A stretch of DNA of 64,000 nucleotides from Alkalimonas amylolytica (GTDB lineage Bacteria > Pseudomonadota > Gammaproteobacteria > Enterobacterales > Alteromonadaceae), in assembly GCF_900107845.1 (NCBI RefSeq), contig NZ_FNRM01000011.1:27472-91471 (forward strand), in the 5' to 3' direction. How positions within the stretch are numbered: position 1 is the first letter of the stretch; each line of letters begins with the position of its first letter. Positions 63,987-64,000 of the stretch are shown piece by piece. The notes beneath the pieces are model-generated. The model saw only the letters and a list, made by a program, of their open reading frames with translations, was not told the origin of the DNA and ran no database searches. A program made the position numbers and the translations under genes.

Positions 63987-64000
63987 CAAGTTGCTTAATT
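63982..64000 (+). other. Start of attC site 6, cut by the window end
   Basis: CCTAACAAGTTGC at the end of cassette 6 matches the R'' and L'' ends of the earlier sites. Confidence 0.65.

Larger units (their letters stand above)
61011..64000 (+). mobile_element. Integron gene-cassette array without visible integrase (CALIN-type), continuing past the window
   Basis: Six cassettes in one orientation, each a single + strand gene followed by an attC site. Junction G/TTR sites occur at 61011, 61481, 62039, 62591, 63091 and 63601. An integrase would be expected 5' of the first cassette, but purL lies there. Products: two membrane proteins, a lipoprotein, a possible nuclease-fold protein and two GNAT acetyltransferases, a mix typical of sedentary chromosomal cassettes. 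Genes are AT-richer than the chromosome to the left. Confidence 0.88.

Overview
The window is chromosomal DNA from a gammaproteobacterium, most likely of the Alishewanella/Rheinheimera type within Alteromonadales or Chromatiales. This rests on the rpsT | murJ-ribF-ileS-lspA-fkpB-ispH order, a type IV pilus minor-pilin locus, a zinc-scavenging locus with a spare DksA, and a chitin-degradation cluster. The taxon is inferred from gene content; no rRNA or tRNA gene is visible.

Layout. 1-8.8 kb: cyclic-nucleotide phosphodiesterase (cpdB, cut by the window edge), a small cupin/membrane-hydrolase pair, a phosphotransfer/receiver diguanylate cyclase, a periplasmic binding protein, and an ABC exporter-type pair divergent from a DUF3299 gene. 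8.80-17.92 kb: a complete 9,119-bp IS1595-family transposon with 24-bp inverted ends and an 8-bp target duplication (GTGGTTGA), carrying AT-richer cargo. 17.9-22.2 kb: histidine-rich zinc protein, a DksA paralogue without its zinc finger, an FeS photolyase, glnB and nadE. 22.2-34.2 kb: two back-to-back type IV minor-pilin clusters followed by an AlgR/AlgZ-type two-component pair. 34.2-42 kb: the ispH-fkpB-lspA-ileS-ribF-murJ operon divergent from rpsT. 42-50 kb: ArsR regulator, single receiver protein, smrA, a 37-codon membrane micro-ORF, ghrA, an LpxH-like hydrolase, an OlsF-type ornithine-lipid synthase and a DUF3300 protein. 50-56.3 kb: two secreted GH18 chitinases and an AA10 LPMO behind a NagR-like operator. 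56.7-60.6 kb: purL. 61.0-64.0 kb: a run of integron gene cassettes with attC sites, all on the + strand, with no integrase on the side where one is expected.

The two most unusual parts are mobile. The transposon carries a two-gene module: a 118-aa protein, then a 1098-aa TPR / GreAB-C-like / PIN-nuclease protein. The two proteins share a short Gly/Asn-rich motif, which resembles paired amyloid-signalling or oligomerisation motifs. The architecture recalls GAPS6-type anti-phage systems. The module sits tail-to-tail with a winged-helix plus PD-(D/E)XK nuclease gene, so the transposon looks like a defence-gene carrier. It landed between two convergent genes of the zinc-acquisition locus, immediately beside an intrinsic terminator, and broke no reading frame.

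The cassette run (six cassettes, five complete attC sites and the start of a sixth) carries membrane and lipoprotein genes, a possible nuclease-fold protein and two GNAT acetyltransferases. It appears to be a cluster of attC sites lacking an integrase. All functional statements come from reading motifs; no database search was run.
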